A stretch of DNA of 46,068 bases from contig NZ_JBNMJV010000023.1 in the NCBI RefSeq assembly GCF_050874005.1, positions 1 through 46,068 on the forward strand, written 5' to 3'. The position numbers and the translations under genes are program-made. Of this stretch, positions 1-7,570 are shown in pieces (position 1 is the first letter of the stretch; the number at the start of each line of letters is the position of its first letter). A model generated the notes under the pieces. That model was not told where the DNA came from. It made no database searches and worked only from the letters and a program-made list of their open reading frames with translations. Source of the DNA: Huintestinicola sp050874005 (lineage in GTDB: Bacteria; Bacillota; Clostridia; Oscillospirales; Ruminococcaceae).

Positions 1-95
1 ATTATATAATATGCACAAACCCATACAGAAATTGCTTTGTCAAAAATGTTCCACCGGAACGTTTTTGAGGGTAAATGTGTTTGAGCGCTTTACAA

Positions 96-247
96 GGGGA
101 GGCGGTCGTGTCCGCCTCCCCTCGAAATGCTGTCGCATTTCTCACCCCTTGCTCCGTTTTGAAGGATAAAAGGAGATTTCGCCCTCTGCGGAGGGCGACC
201 AAAGGGCGCCGCCCTTTGGAAACCTGCAAGCCTTTGGAAAAGGCTTG
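96..247. repeat. Hairpin-rich intergenic element (five consecutive inverted repeats)
   Basis: Five back-to-back perfect inverted repeats are visible: 96-105/112-121 (ggggaggcgg arm), 124-130/135-141 (gaaatgc arm), 180-186/191-197 (cgccctc arm), 199-207/211-219 (ccaaagggc arm) and 227-234/240-247 (caagcctt arm). Loops are 3-6 nt. Such density is typical of dispersed intergenic repeats of the REP or small-MITE kind. Only one copy is present in this window, so the repeat nature is inferred. Confidence 0.5.
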
Positions 248-314
248 AGCGAAACTTTTAGTGTTATGGTTATTTGTGCAACTTTTTTCATTTCTCCACT
301 TTATCGACAAGCTG

Positions 315-346
315 AAAGGACGGTTCGCTTTGAACCGTCCTTTTTT
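315..346 (+). terminator. Rho-independent terminator
   Basis: A 12-bp perfect stem (315-326 aaaggacggttc with 332-343 gaaccgtccttt) has a 5-nt loop, and a T run ends at 346. It would end a plus-strand transcript entering from the left of the window. No gene upstream is visible. Confidence 0.75.
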
Positions 347-424
347 GCGGCTGCCGACCCGCAGCAGTCACGCTTAGGCAGTTCGCTTATTGTGGCACGT
401 TAACTTTTATCCGGCTGATACAGC

Positions 425-465
425 AAAAAATGTCTCACTATGCCTGTGGCAGAGTGAGACATTTT
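425..465 (-). terminator. Terminator of the cytidylate-kinase-like gene
   Basis: A 13-bp perfect stem (427-439 aaaatgtctcact with 453-465 agtgagacatttt) sits just past the minus-strand stop at 472. Read on the minus strand it is followed by a T run (the As at 425-430). Confidence 0.8.
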
Positions 466-471
466 CATAAT

Positions 472-1080
472 TTACTTGCGTGATCTGATATAGCTGTGAA
501 TAAGGTCTGCGGCGGCTTCAAAGGGCAGCCTGTCGCTTTGTATGCACAGCTCGTAGCTGTCGGAGGAGCCCCATTTTGTCTCGGCGTGATAGTTGTGATA
601 GGAGGCTCTTGCCTTGTCAACTCTGGCAATCTTTGCATAAGCGTCCTTTTCGGAAATACCGTCCATTTCCATTACTCTTGCGGCTCTGAACTCCTTTGAA
701 GCGGTAATGAACACGCTTACAACATCGTAATCGTCCTTGAGAATGTAATCGGCGCAGCGTCCCACAATAACGCAGGGACCCTTAGCGGCTGCAGCTCTGA
801 CGGCGTTTATCTGCGCCTCGTATGCCACAAGCTCAATGGGCTTTCCCATATAAAAGCCGCCCTGCTGAGCGTTCATTACAAGGGAATACAGCAGGCTGGC
901 GGTGGGAGTTTCCTCGAAATTCTCCATAAATTTGTCGCACAGTCCGCTCTGCTTTGCAGCTTCGGTGATAAGCTCCTTGTCGTAAAAGGGCAGTCCAAGC
1001 TTCTCTGCAAGGGTTTTTCCTATTATCCTGCCGCCGCTTCCGCAGCGCCTGCCGATGGTGATTATCTGTGTTTTTTCCAT
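472..1080 (-). CDS. Cytidylate kinase-like family protein
   Basis: The 202-residue protein begins with a P-loop-like segment, ITIGRRCGSGGRIIGKTLAE, followed by LGLPFYDKELI. These are the marks of the cytidylate-kinase-like family (related to Cmk), which transfers phosphate to nucleoside monophosphates in true Cmk. Further matches are the GPCVIVGRCADYIL segment and a basic region around EFRAARVMEMDGISEKDA. Members of this family are common in Clostridia beside the true cmk, and their substrate is not established. The start is ATG 1080 with a strong AGGAGG site upstream. A TG-extended promoter lies at 1127-1155 and a terminator follows the stop, so the gene is probably transcribed alone. Whether it acts on CMP or another substrate cannot be told from sequence. 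Confidence 0.8.
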   Translation of the reverse strand: MEKTQIITIGRRCGSGGRIIGKTLAEKLGLPFYDKELITEAAKQSGLCDKFMENFEETPTASLLYSLVMNAQQGGFYMGKPIELVAYEAQINAVRAAAAKGPCVIVGRCADYILKDDYDVVSVFITASKEFRAARVMEMDGISEKDAYAKIARVDKARASYHNYHAETKWGSSDSYELCIQSDRLPFEAAADLIHSYIRSRK

Positions 1081-1126
1081 ATGATATGCCTCCTCCCCGA
1101 AAGGTAAAACGGGTATTTATACTATA

Positions 1127-1155
1127 ATTATAGCATATTGCTTTGGAAAAATCAA
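1127..1155 (-). promoter_or_regulatory. Sigma-A promoter for the cytidylate-kinase-like gene
   Basis: Read on the minus strand: TTGATT (1150-1155), 17-bp spacer, TATAAT (1127-1132), preceded by TGC, giving an extended -10. It lies about 50 bp before the ATG. Confidence 0.65.
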
Positions 1156-1209
1156 TAAGAAATAATGTTTCTGAGTGCAGTTTTTGTCGCTATTGTACAT
1201 ATAAGAGGG

Positions 1210-1860
1210 CTATTTTCTTTTTATGGTAATATTCCCAAGAGAAAATCCCGATGAGTCCGAGGTGTTATAGGTAACGTGGGAACGGCTGCGGAAGGCGCTC
1301 ATCTTTTCGCTGTCGCTCATATACCGCATTATTTCGGCGGTGTTGCGGGCGTCGGCAAGGGCGCCGTGCTCTGTGCCGTCAAAGTAGATGTTCAGCGTTC
1401 CCAGAGCGTTTGTGAGACCCATTGACTTGAAAAAGCCCATCTGCCGCTGATATATTTTCTGCAGGTCTATCCAGTGGACGAAAAACATATCATAAGCTCC
1501 GTCCTCGGGGCATTTGTAGTCGATCTCGTCAAGCATTACGTCCATATCCGAAAGACTCCAGGAATAAAAGGAGCAGGGGGCGTCTCCTATCCACTCCATA
1601 AATTTGTGCATTACTTCGTCAAAGCCGTTGCAGGGGGCAAGCTGCTCGTTTGTGATACCCGTAAGGCTTGAAATTTTCTCCTCCACCGTATTATACTGCG
1701 GCTTGATGTATTCGTCGAAGGAGCTTATTTCCTTGAGAGAATCGTCCAGCTTTACTGCGCCTATCTCGATTATTTCGTGGCGCATTTTTTCACGTATTTC
1801 CGGGACTCTTACGGGGTTAAATTCCAGGTCAAGAATAATTTTGCTGTGATCATTTGGCAT
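1210..1860 (-). CDS. 3'-5' exonuclease, DEDDh (DnaQ-like) family
   Basis: This 216-residue protein shows the DEDDh exonuclease motifs in order: exo I near the N-terminus (IILDLEFNP, with D and E), HEIIEIGAVKL after it, an exo II region (SWSLSDMDVMLDEI), and exo III HGALADARNTAEI near residue 170, with the catalytic His and Asp. Such enzymes trim single-stranded or structured nucleic acid ends. The closest standalone types in Firmicutes are KapD-like exonucleases. The gene overlaps the end of the upstream membrane-protein gene by 11 bp, suggesting translational coupling. The start ATG 1860 has an AAGGA site inside that upstream gene. The true target, RNA or DNA, is unknown. Confidence 0.8.
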   Translation of the reverse strand: MPNDHSKIILDLEFNPVRVPEIREKMRHEIIEIGAVKLDDSLKEISSFDEYIKPQYNTVEEKISSLTGITNEQLAPCNGFDEVMHKFMEWIGDAPCSFYSWSLSDMDVMLDEIDYKCPEDGAYDMFFVHWIDLQKIYQRQMGFFKSMGLTNALGTLNIYFDGTEHGALADARNTAEIMRYMSDSEKMSAFRSRSHVTYNTSDSSGFSLGNITIKRK

Positions 1861-2548
1861 TTATCTCATTCCTTTTCTGTGTGTTATCCGAAAGCACTCT
1901 GTCAAGCGTTTCCTTGAAAAGCCTTGTGAAAAATTTAACGCAGACTCCTGTGAACAGAGCAGCAATTACCGTACCCTCTCTCAGCCCCACTATTTTAAAA
2001 TCGAACAATGCAAGAGAAAGTACCGCTGCAAATGTCACGTTTGATATGTCGAAAATTATCTTCACGTTTCCGAATTCCTTCCCCGAAACGTCCGACACCG
2101 CCTTCACAAAGGCTTCGCCCGAGTTCATTATGACGTTTGCCGCAACTGACAGGGATATGCCGAAGCCCAGTATCACCGTGCCGCAGACCACTGCCATAAG
2201 CCTTGATATGTAGCCCGAAACGGGGAGAAGGCTTGCAATCCGCATTCCAATATCTGTGAACCACCCGAACAGAAAGGACAAGGGCGCCTGCAAAAGCTGT
2301 ATCAGCTTGAAATTTTTTCTCAGCAGGGCTATCTGACCTGCTATGAGTATTAAGTTCCAGATAATGAGCCAGCTGCTCAGAGACAGGGCGGTAAATTTCA
2401 TACTCATCACATTCGCCGCCGAGGATATGGGTGACACTCCCAGCTCGCCTCTTTTGGTGACAGCCACACCCAGCGCCGAAATAAACAGGCTTATTATAAA
2501 CAGCCCATACCGCTTTAAAAGTTCTCTGCGGCTCATTTTTTCTCCCAT
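1850..2548 (-). CDS. YczE/YitT-like integral membrane protein
   Basis: About 232 residues, with five to six hydrophobic helices and the family-like segment TKRGELGVSPISSAANV near residue 30, followed by LIIWNLILIAGQIALL. This matches the YczE/YyaS/YitT group of multi-pass membrane proteins of unknown transport role. The open frame extends upstream to 2755, but that part overlaps the epimerase gene and a terminator-like hairpin. The likely start is therefore ATG 2548 (GAGG site, 6-nt spacing) or ATG 2536 (GGGAG site). It overlaps the downstream exonuclease gene by 11 bp. Confidence 0.7.
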   Translation of the reverse strand: MGEKMSRRELLKRYGLFIISLFISALGVAVTKRGELGVSPISSAANVMSMKFTALSLSSWLIIWNLILIAGQIALLRKNFKLIQLLQAPLSFLFGWFTDIGMRIASLLPVSGYISRLMAVVCGTVILGFGISLSVAANVIMNSGEAFVKAVSDVSGKEFGNVKIIFDISNVTFAAVLSLALFDFKIVGLREGTVIAALFTGVCVKFFTRLFKETLDRVLSDNTQKRNEINAK

Positions 2549-2560
2549 AAAAGACCTCGC

Positions 2561-2590
2561 AAAAAGGGCGGACAGAAAAAACTGACCGCC
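2561..2590 (-). terminator. Terminator after the epimerase gene
   Basis: Read on the minus strand, a GGGCGGTCAG arm pairs with CTGTCCGCCC with one mismatch, then TTTTT follows (2561-2565). It lies between the epimerase stop and the next gene's start, so it may terminate or attenuate transcription into the membrane-protein gene. Confidence 0.6.
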
Positions 2591-2597
2591 CGTTATA

Positions 2598-3545
2598 TTA
2601 TTTTGTATTGGTGAATTTCCAGCGGAATGTGGAAATTCGCTGAGCCTTTGTGTTATCATAGGAAATGTTGCTGCAGGCAATGCTAAGATCGTTGTATCGG
2701 TAATCTGTTTTTGCTGCCTTTGAGCCGAACAGCGCCGCAGCACCTTTAACTGCATCAGAGCCGTAATTTCGGGACATTACTGCGCCGATCTTATGGTCGT
2801 TCCGGAGAGTTTCCACGATCTCCTTTGCCTGAATGGGTTTGGAGTCGCATACGTTATATACTCCCGGGTATGAGATCCCCGCAGGACAGGTGAGTATGCC
2901 GTTTATGAAATCTACGATATTGTAAAGGCAGGTGAAGGTATAGCCATAATCACCATAGCCGTAAACAAATGCACAGCCGTCCTTGGGGTCGTATACCTTT
3001 GCCTTGAGGTTATCGGTGAAATCCTTTGTATAAATGGGGCAGACACGCATTATTACACCTTTGGTGGAAGCCTTCTTCAAAGCTGCCGCCAGCGCCTTTT
3101 CCGAGTCGGCCTTGAGCTTTGCATATATGGTGGTGGGCTTTTCGGTCATAGTCTCTCTTATAGGCTCTCTTGTTTTCTGAGGAGCATATATCTGATGGGT
3201 GCTTATCATTATGATATCTGACAGGTTAGCGCCAACAGCCGCTTTGTACAGATATTTATCAACGGCGGCGCTTTCTTTTTCTTCATCGGAGGAAAGAACC
3301 GACGGGAAATCATTGTCAACGGTACAAGCCAGATGTATCAGAATGTCCACCTTGCTTCCGTTTAATATACCCGTTATTTTGTCCTTGTCGCTTATGGGAC
3401 ACTGGATATAGCTTAAATTGTCGTTTCCGCCGAAAGGATCGGGAGCTTTATCCGTTGCTATTACGTTATAACCCTTTGAGAGCAGCATTTCTACAACTGC
3501 CTTGCCGATCATACCTGCGGCGCCGGTTACAAGTATAGTTTTCAT
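2598..3545 (-). CDS. NAD(P)-dependent epimerase/dehydratase (extended SDR)
   Basis: The 315-residue protein opens with a Rossmann dinucleotide site, ILVTGAAGMIGKAVVEMLL (GxxGxxG), and carries the SDR catalytic pair YAKLKADSEKAL (YxxxK) near residue 140, with a preceding STHQIYAP segment providing the Ser/Thr. This is the architecture of nucleotide-sugar epimerases and dehydratases. The substrate cannot be assigned, because no sugar-nucleotide genes are adjacent. The start is ATG 3545 with AGGAG 7 nt upstream. The in-frame TTG at 3548 lies too close to the ribosome site. A promoter upstream (3614-3641) and a terminator downstream suggest a gene that is largely independent. Confidence 0.8.
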   Translation of the reverse strand: MKTILVTGAAGMIGKAVVEMLLSKGYNVIATDKAPDPFGGNDNLSYIQCPISDKDKITGILNGSKVDILIHLACTVDNDFPSVLSSDEEKESAAVDKYLYKAAVGANLSDIIMISTHQIYAPQKTREPIRETMTEKPTTIYAKLKADSEKALAAALKKASTKGVIMRVCPIYTKDFTDNLKAKVYDPKDGCAFVYGYGDYGYTFTCLYNIVDFINGILTCPAGISYPGVYNVCDSKPIQAKEIVETLRNDHKIGAVMSRNYGSDAVKGAAALFGSKAAKTDYRYNDLSIACSNISYDNTKAQRISTFRWKFTNTK

Positions 3546-3613
3546 CAAAATTCTCCTTTCCGACGCAATATAGTGAAGCGGGCATAAATATGCACACTTC
3601 GTTACTTATAATA

Positions 3614-3641
3614 ATTATACCACACCCTCAGAAAAAATCAA
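3614..3641 (-). promoter_or_regulatory. Promoter of the epimerase gene
   Basis: Minus strand TTGATT (3636-3641), 16-bp spacer, TATAAT (3614-3619), about 70 bp upstream of the ATG. Confidence 0.55.
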
Positions 3642-3800
3642 TAGTATTTTTAAATACATTTATTAAATTTATACTAACAGAGTGATAAATCATACCCGGT
3701 ACTGCACTATTTTTTATGAACAAACTGTTTACGTACCCGGAATATTCCCAGATATCCTAAATAAAGCCATATTTTTGGGATATTTTCATCAAAAAGACGA

Positions 3801-3829
3801 TTGACATTTTGTAAAAAATGTTATAAAAT
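3801..3829 (+). promoter_or_regulatory. Promoter of the acidic membrane-anchored protein
   Basis: TTGACA (3801-3806), 17-bp spacer, TAAAAT (3824-3829). The predicted leader to the ATG at 3929 is about 95 nt. Confidence 0.6.
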
Positions 3830-3928
3830 AAAATATGTAATGCATTTCTTGCCGTAGGGCATTTTTGGGGGGCCGTAAAGCGGACGAGATCGGCATTAAG
3901 CGTGATATCAGAAAGGAAAGATATTAAA

Positions 3929-4753
3929 ATGAATAAGCTTTTTAAAGCTCTGACAGCTTCGGCGGCAGGCTTGTTTGCGGCGGCGGCTCTGACGATTACC
4001 GTCTGTGCGGAGGATTACACATTTGAGATCTCCGAGCCCGTTCAGACGAACGGAGACTGGTCTCAGTCCTTTGTTTATTACACCGCCAATGACGAGGGTC
4101 ATCCCGGAAATTTCGACGCCACCTGGATGACTTCCGACTCAGAGGTCATTGTAGAATATACATATGAGGGCGACAGCTCCTCAAGGGCTCCTCTCGAGCT
4201 TATCTGGCAGACCTGGGAAAACGGTCCTGTGGAACCTAATCCCGATGTAAAGAGAAGCTGGAACAAGATCACTCCTTATGAATACGACGAGACCACAGCA
4301 AAATTCTCCTTTGAGGATATTGCTGCTAAGTACGGCACCGACGATTTTGCTACCGTATATGCCATTAACGTAGGCGACACGGGCGTTAAGCTCACCGTAA
4401 CGGGCGTTACCATAACAAACTGCGATATTCCCGAGGAAGAAGCAGAGGCGGAGACTGAGGTCGGTGAGGAAGATACTGAAGCCGAGTCTGAGGAAGAGGC
4501 TGCCGAAGAAGAAACCGAGACTGAAAAGGTGACCGAAAAGGAAACCGAAGCCACTACTACCGTTAAGGAGACCAAAGCTCCCGAGACTGAGGCGACTACG
4601 ACCGAAGCAACCACAAATATCGCCGATAATGCTCCGAAGGAGGGCGGCGGCGGTGCTGTTGCGGTAACTGTTATCATAATCGTTATCGTTGTAGCGGCTG
4701 TTGTTGTGGGAATTTACTTTATGATAAAGAAAAATAAGGGCAAGTATTATTGA
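3929..4753 (+). CDS. Secreted, membrane-anchored protein with beta-rich domain and acidic Thr/Glu linker
   Basis: I do not recognise the family. The 274-residue protein has a signal peptide (MNKLFKALTASAAGLF then an alanine-rich core ending near VCAED). A globular region follows at about 30-170, rich in aromatic and beta-forming residues (EISEPVQTNGDWSQSFVYY), which could be a carbohydrate-binding beta sandwich. Then comes a Glu/Thr linker of roughly 70 residues, and a glycine-flanked helix (VAVTVIIIVIVVAAVVVG) with a basic tail KKNKGKYY, so the C-terminus is anchored in the membrane. The start is ATG 3929 with AAGGAAAG upstream, rather than the GTG at 3902. A binding role at the cell surface is inference from layout only. 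Confidence 0.75.
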   Translation: MNKLFKALTASAAGLFAAAALTITVCAEDYTFEISEPVQTNGDWSQSFVYYTANDEGHPGNFDATWMTSDSEVIVEYTYEGDSSSRAPLELIWQTWENGPVEPNPDVKRSWNKITPYEYDETTAKFSFEDIAAKYGTDDFATVYAINVGDTGVKLTVTGVTITNCDIPEEEAEAETEVGEEDTEAESEEEAAEEETETEKVTEKETEATTTVKETKAPETEATTTEATTNIADNAPKEGGGGAVAVTVIIIVIVVAAVVVGIYFMIKKNKGKYY

Positions 4754-4768
4754 TACAGAAAAAAATGT

Positions 4769-4806
4769 GACCCGCTCTCAGTAAATGAGAACGGGTCTTA
4801 TTTTTT
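4769..4806. terminator. Bidirectional terminator between convergent genes
   Basis: The stem 4769-4780 (gacccgctctca) pairs with 4786-4797 (tgagaacgggtc) with one mismatch. T-rich tracts lie on the plus side (to 4806), and an A run on the other side gives a U run on the minus strand. It serves both converging genes. Confidence 0.8.
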
Positions 4807-4812
4807 GCCGTA

Positions 4813-5349
4813 TCACTCGCCGTCGGTTTCCTTTGTGAGACGGACTCTGTTCTTTTTAAATTCCTGCTTGAGCTGGCGGGGGAGGAAAAGCTCCATACCG
4901 TCAAGTATCTTTTCGTTGGGAGTAAAGATGAGGCGGACATTGCCCTCGGTCTTATGGACAAAATCGGCATAATAATCCTGCCCCGAGCCGCTGGAGGCGA
5001 GAACGGTGGTCCCGCTGAAGTCGGGAGCTTCACTTAAAAGTCCGAAAGCGGTAAAATCCCCTATGGAAGCGCTTACGAGACGCTTTCTCTTTCTCTTGCC
5101 GATTATCTTGTCAATATCGAAATCGCCGTTGGTGAGGATATACTCGTATTCGGCGTCAATGCCGGTCATTAGGTAATATGCCCCGTAGAATACGCCTGCG
5201 ATGATGAACAGGCTTATGGGGAAGAATATAAACCAGAACGCCGCAGCCGCAAGAACAGCGGTGCCAAGCCCTATAAGCACTCTTTTGACCATATCGCCTC
5301 CTGTGGGTGCTTTGCTTACGAGACATTCTGCATAAAAATCATTGTTCAT
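4813..5349 (-). CDS. DUF6106-like membrane protein
   Basis: A 178-residue protein with a short N-terminal region, then two closely spaced hydrophobic helices (RVLIGLGTAVLAAAAFWFIFFPISLFIIAGVFY, about residues 23-57). A soluble domain follows, containing IDAEYEYILTNGDFDIDKII, an RKRKR cluster and a LPRQLKQEFKK end. This pattern resembles the clostridial DUF6106 family, whose function is unknown. I make the family call from memory of the Y-E-Y-x4-NG-x-x-D-I-D-K-I motif. The start is ATG 5349 with AAAGGA upstream, with its own TG-extended promoter at 5391-5419 and a shared terminator downstream. Confidence 0.65.
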   Translation of the reverse strand: MNNDFYAECLVSKAPTGGDMVKRVLIGLGTAVLAAAAFWFIFFPISLFIIAGVFYGAYYLMTGIDAEYEYILTNGDFDIDKIIGKRKRKRLVSASIGDFTAFGLLSEAPDFSGTTVLASSGSGQDYYADFVHKTEGNVRLIFTPNEKILDGMELFLPRQLKQEFKKNRVRLTKETDGE

Positions 5350-5390
5350 TTTTGTATCGTCCTTTCGATTATCATTGCCCCATAAATTTT

Positions 5391-5419
5391 ATTATAGCAT
5401 ATTACATCAAGTATTTCAA
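5391..5419 (-). promoter_or_regulatory. Promoter of the DUF6106-like gene
   Basis: Minus strand TTGAAA (5414-5419), 17-bp spacer, TATAAT (5391-5396), with TGC just before the -10 hexamer (extended -10). Confidence 0.7.
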
Positions 5420-5468
5420 GCACAAATTATAAACACTTTCAAAAGCCGAAAAAATGTTTTGAAAAAGC

Positions 5469-5497
5469 TTGACAAATTGATACAAATGTGCTATAAT
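5469..5497 (+). promoter_or_regulatory. Perfect consensus promoter facing the 3' end of acpP
   Basis: TTGACA (5469-5474), a 17-bp spacer, and TATAAT (5492-5497) preceded by TGC. It points right, into the terminator and the antisense strand of acpP. No plus-strand gene lies immediately downstream, so it would make an antisense or small RNA. Confidence 0.6.
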
Positions 5498-5504
5498 ATA
5501 TACA

Positions 5505-5535
5505 AAGAAAAAACCCGAAAGATTTTTCTTTCGGG
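5505..5535 (-). terminator. Terminator of the fab/acc operon
   Basis: A 9-bp stem (5514-5522 cccgaaaga with 5527-5535 tctttcggg) has a 4-nt loop. On the minus strand it is followed by a U run from the As at 5505-5513. It lies 24 bp past the acpP stop. Confidence 0.85.
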
Positions 5536-5558
5536 CAGGCTTTTCTTTTCGGTACTGA

Positions 5559-5786
5559 TCACTGATTGTCCTCGATGTACTTAACGATATCGCCGACGGT
5601 CTTGATGTCCTTGACTGCTTCGTCGGGGATCTCTACGTCGAACTCTTCCTCAAGGGACATTACCAGGTCAACTACGTCCAGAGAATCTGCACCCAGGTCG
5701 TCCTGAATGTTTGCCTCTGCTACTACCTTCTCAGCATCAACGTCAAGCTGATCTGCGATGAGCTCCTTAACCTTATCGAATACCAT
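5559..5786 (-). CDS. acpP: Acyl carrier protein
   Basis: A 75-residue acidic protein with the classic ACP core DDLGADSLDVVDLVMSLEEEF. The Ser of DSLD receives 4'-phosphopantetheine, which carries the growing acyl chain between Fab enzymes. Length and charge are normal for ACP. The start is the ATG at 5786 (MVFDKVKEL), with a strong AAGGAGG site; the longer frame upstream reads through that site. It is the last gene of the operon, 69 bp after accA, whereas in many clostridial fab clusters the ACP gene sits near fabH at the head. This position should give it the full read-through of the operon, or it may have separate mRNA stability. Confidence 0.97.
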   Translation of the reverse strand: MVFDKVKELIADQLDVDAEKVVAEANIQDDLGADSLDVVDLVMSLEEEFDVEIPDEAVKDIKTVGDIVKYIEDNQ

Positions 5787-5855
5787 TTGTTTTTCCTCCT
5801 TGTGATTGTGTATCATAAAGACTATTGTCCTTACTTTGTGGTTTTTATCGGCGGT

Positions 5856-6698
5856 TTATTCCTCTGCGGATGCATTTTCTGCGAACACACCGATTTTTCT
5901 AAATTTATTATATCGTTCATTCAGCAAAACGTCAATATCTTTTTTCATTTTACTGTTCAGCGATTTCACCAAAAAATCAGAGATATTTTCGGCAGTTGTT
6001 TCGGGATCGTTGTGTGCGCCTCCCTCAGGCTCGGGGATTATTGCCTCCGCAATGCCTAAATTAACGGCGTCTTCGGCGGTCACACGCATTATATTGCAGG
6101 CTTCACGCTCTTTTGAAGCGTCTTTCCATAAAATGGAAGCAAAGCCTCTTGGTGAAATTACCGAATAAATTGAGTTCTCAAGCATTGCAAGTTCGTCGCA
6201 TACTCCGAGAGCAAGTGCGCCGCCGCTTCCGCCTTCGCCTAAGACTACTGAGATAACGGGAGTCTTTAGAACCATAAACTCCGCAAGATTTCGGGCAATT
6301 GCTTCGCCCTGTCCTCTTTTTTCCGCTGCCACTCCGCAGAATGCGCCGGGAGTGTCGATAAAGCATATGACCGGGCGGTGGAATTTCTCCGCCTGATGGG
6401 CAAGTCTTAATGCCTTGCGGTAGCCCTCGGGGTGGGGCATTGCAAAGTTTGAAGCCTTGTTTTCAAAGATATCTCTGCCCTTGACCTCGGCTATGACGGT
6501 GACGGGGATATTGCCAAGTCTGCCGATACCGCCGAGAATTGCTCCGTCGTCACCGAAAAGACGGTCGCCGTGAAGCTCGAAGAAGTCATTGAAGATAAGG
6601 GGGAGATAGTCCCTGATAGTGGGACGCTTTTTGTTCCTGATTATCTCAAGGCGCTCATAGGGCGTGATCACGCCGCTTGTAATATTTTCCTCAGACAC
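5856..6698 (-). CDS. accA: Acetyl-CoA carboxylase carboxyltransferase subunit alpha
   Basis: The 280-residue protein matches AccA: RPTIRDYLPLIFNDFFELHGDR at the N-terminal side, FIDTPGAFCGVAAEKRGQGEAIARNL in the middle, then LGEGGSGGALALGVCDEL, which builds the oxyanion hole and CoA site. With AccD it moves carboxyl from carboxybiotin on BCCP to acetyl-CoA, making malonyl-CoA in the cytoplasm. Its GTG start (6698) has GGAGG upstream and overlaps the accD stop, so the two subunits are coupled for equal synthesis. It is somewhat shorter than the E. coli protein, as is common in Firmicutes. Confidence 0.97.
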   Translation of the reverse strand: MSEENITSGVITPYERLEIIRNKKRPTIRDYLPLIFNDFFELHGDRLFGDDGAILGGIGRLGNIPVTVIAEVKGRDIFENKASNFAMPHPEGYRKALRLAHQAEKFHRPVICFIDTPGAFCGVAAEKRGQGEAIARNLAEFMVLKTPVISVVLGEGGSGGALALGVCDELAMLENSIYSVISPRGFASILWKDASKEREACNIMRVTAEDAVNLGIAEAIIPEPEGGAHNDPETTAENISDFLVKSLNSKMKKDIDVLLNERYNKFRKIGVFAENASAEE

Positions 6699-7560
6699 GG
6701 ATATCCACCTCCTTATAGGGCTTATGGAGACGGATAAGGTGGGCTATGGTGCGGCGGAGGTTTTTGCGCTCCACGATCATATCCGCAAATCCGTTTTCAA
6801 GTGTAAATTCCGCAGACTGGAAATCCTCGGGGAGCCTTTGCTTTATGGTTCCCTCAATAACTCGTCTGCCTGCAAAGCCCACCAGCACCTTCGGCTCGGC
6901 GATTATGATATCGCCAAGTGAGGCAAATGACGCTGTTACGCCGCCTGTGGTGGGGTCGGTGAGGACGGTTATGTAAAGTCCTCCCGCCTGGGAAAGCTTT
7001 GCCGCTGCGCCGCTGGTCTTTGCCATCTGCATAAGGGAGACAAGTCCCTCCTGCATTCTTGCTCCCCCCGATGCGGTGAAAAGCACCAGCGGCAGCTTCT
7101 TCTCTGCGGCGGCTTCAAAGGCTCTTGTGACCTTTTCGCCTACCACGCTGCCCATTGACGCCATCATAAAGTGGGAGTCCATTATGCCGATAATGCAGCG
7201 CTCGCCCTTTATCGTACATTCGCCTGTGATCACTGCTTCGGTAAGTCCCGTTTTTTCCCTGAGTCCTGCGATCTTTTCCTCGTAGTCGGGGAAATCTATG
7301 GGATTAAGGCTTGTCATATCCTTGTCGTATTCAACGAAGCTGTCCTTATCTGCGGTTATGGAAAGACGTTCCCTTGCGCTTATCCTGCTGTGATAGCCGC
7401 AGGAGGGGCATACCCATTTGTTGTTCTCAAGCTCGTCGGCGGTGCAGCTCTCGGAGCAGCGGGGACATTTGAACTGCTTTTCGGCAGGGGTATCGGGTGC
7501 TTTTGCGCTGTCGTCCACGTTAAAGCGGGCGGTGACGACCTTGAACAGATCCTCTAACAA
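6691..7560 (-). CDS. accD: Acetyl-CoA carboxylase carboxyltransferase subunit beta
   Basis: The 289-residue AccD has the N-terminal zinc ribbon with two cysteine pairs (CPRCSESC near residue 33, CPSCGYHS near residue 52). The carboxyltransferase fold follows, with FTASGGARMQEGLVSLMQMAKT and DPTTGGVTASFASLGD. It pairs with AccA. The start appears to be TTG 7560, with GAGG 8 nt upstream, 10 bp after the accC stop. The 3' end overlaps accA by 8 bp. Confidence 0.96.
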   Translation of the reverse strand: MLEDLFKVVTARFNVDDSAKAPDTPAEKQFKCPRCSESCTADELENNKWVCPSCGYHSRISARERLSITADKDSFVEYDKDMTSLNPIDFPDYEEKIAGLREKTGLTEAVITGECTIKGERCIIGIMDSHFMMASMGSVVGEKVTRAFEAAAEKKLPLVLFTASGGARMQEGLVSLMQMAKTSGAAAKLSQAGGLYITVLTDPTTGGVTASFASLGDIIIAEPKVLVGFAGRRVIEGTIKQRLPEDFQSAEFTLENGFADMIVERKNLRRTIAHLIRLHKPYKEVDIRV

Positions 7561-7570
7561 TCTTTTCGCC

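Larger units (their letters stand above)
1..471. other. Non-coding left edge with hairpin array and two terminators
   Basis: No convincing gene lies here. Positions 96-247 hold a row of short perfect inverted repeats, described separately, and two terminator-like hairpins follow at 315-346 and 425-465. The only long open frame (minus strand, 2-310) is made almost entirely of the hairpin sequence and has no family resemblance, so I read it as non-coding. Confidence 0.6.
3546..3928. other. Divergent intergenic region between epimerase and acidic membrane protein
   Basis: AT-rich and non-coding. It contains a minus-strand promoter (3614-3641) and a plus-strand promoter (3801-3829) followed by a leader of roughly 95 nt. 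The leader is locally G-rich around 3866-3895, but I could not match it to a known riboswitch class. Confidence 0.6.

Noticed and set aside
2..310. 102-residue minus-strand open frame
   Set aside because: It lies entirely over the hairpin array, has no recognisable domain, and its composition follows the inverted repeats.
3830..3928. Possible c-di-GMP or other riboswitch in the leader of the acidic membrane protein
   Set aside because: The G-rich stretch does not show the conserved core of c-di-GMP-I or other riboswitches I know.
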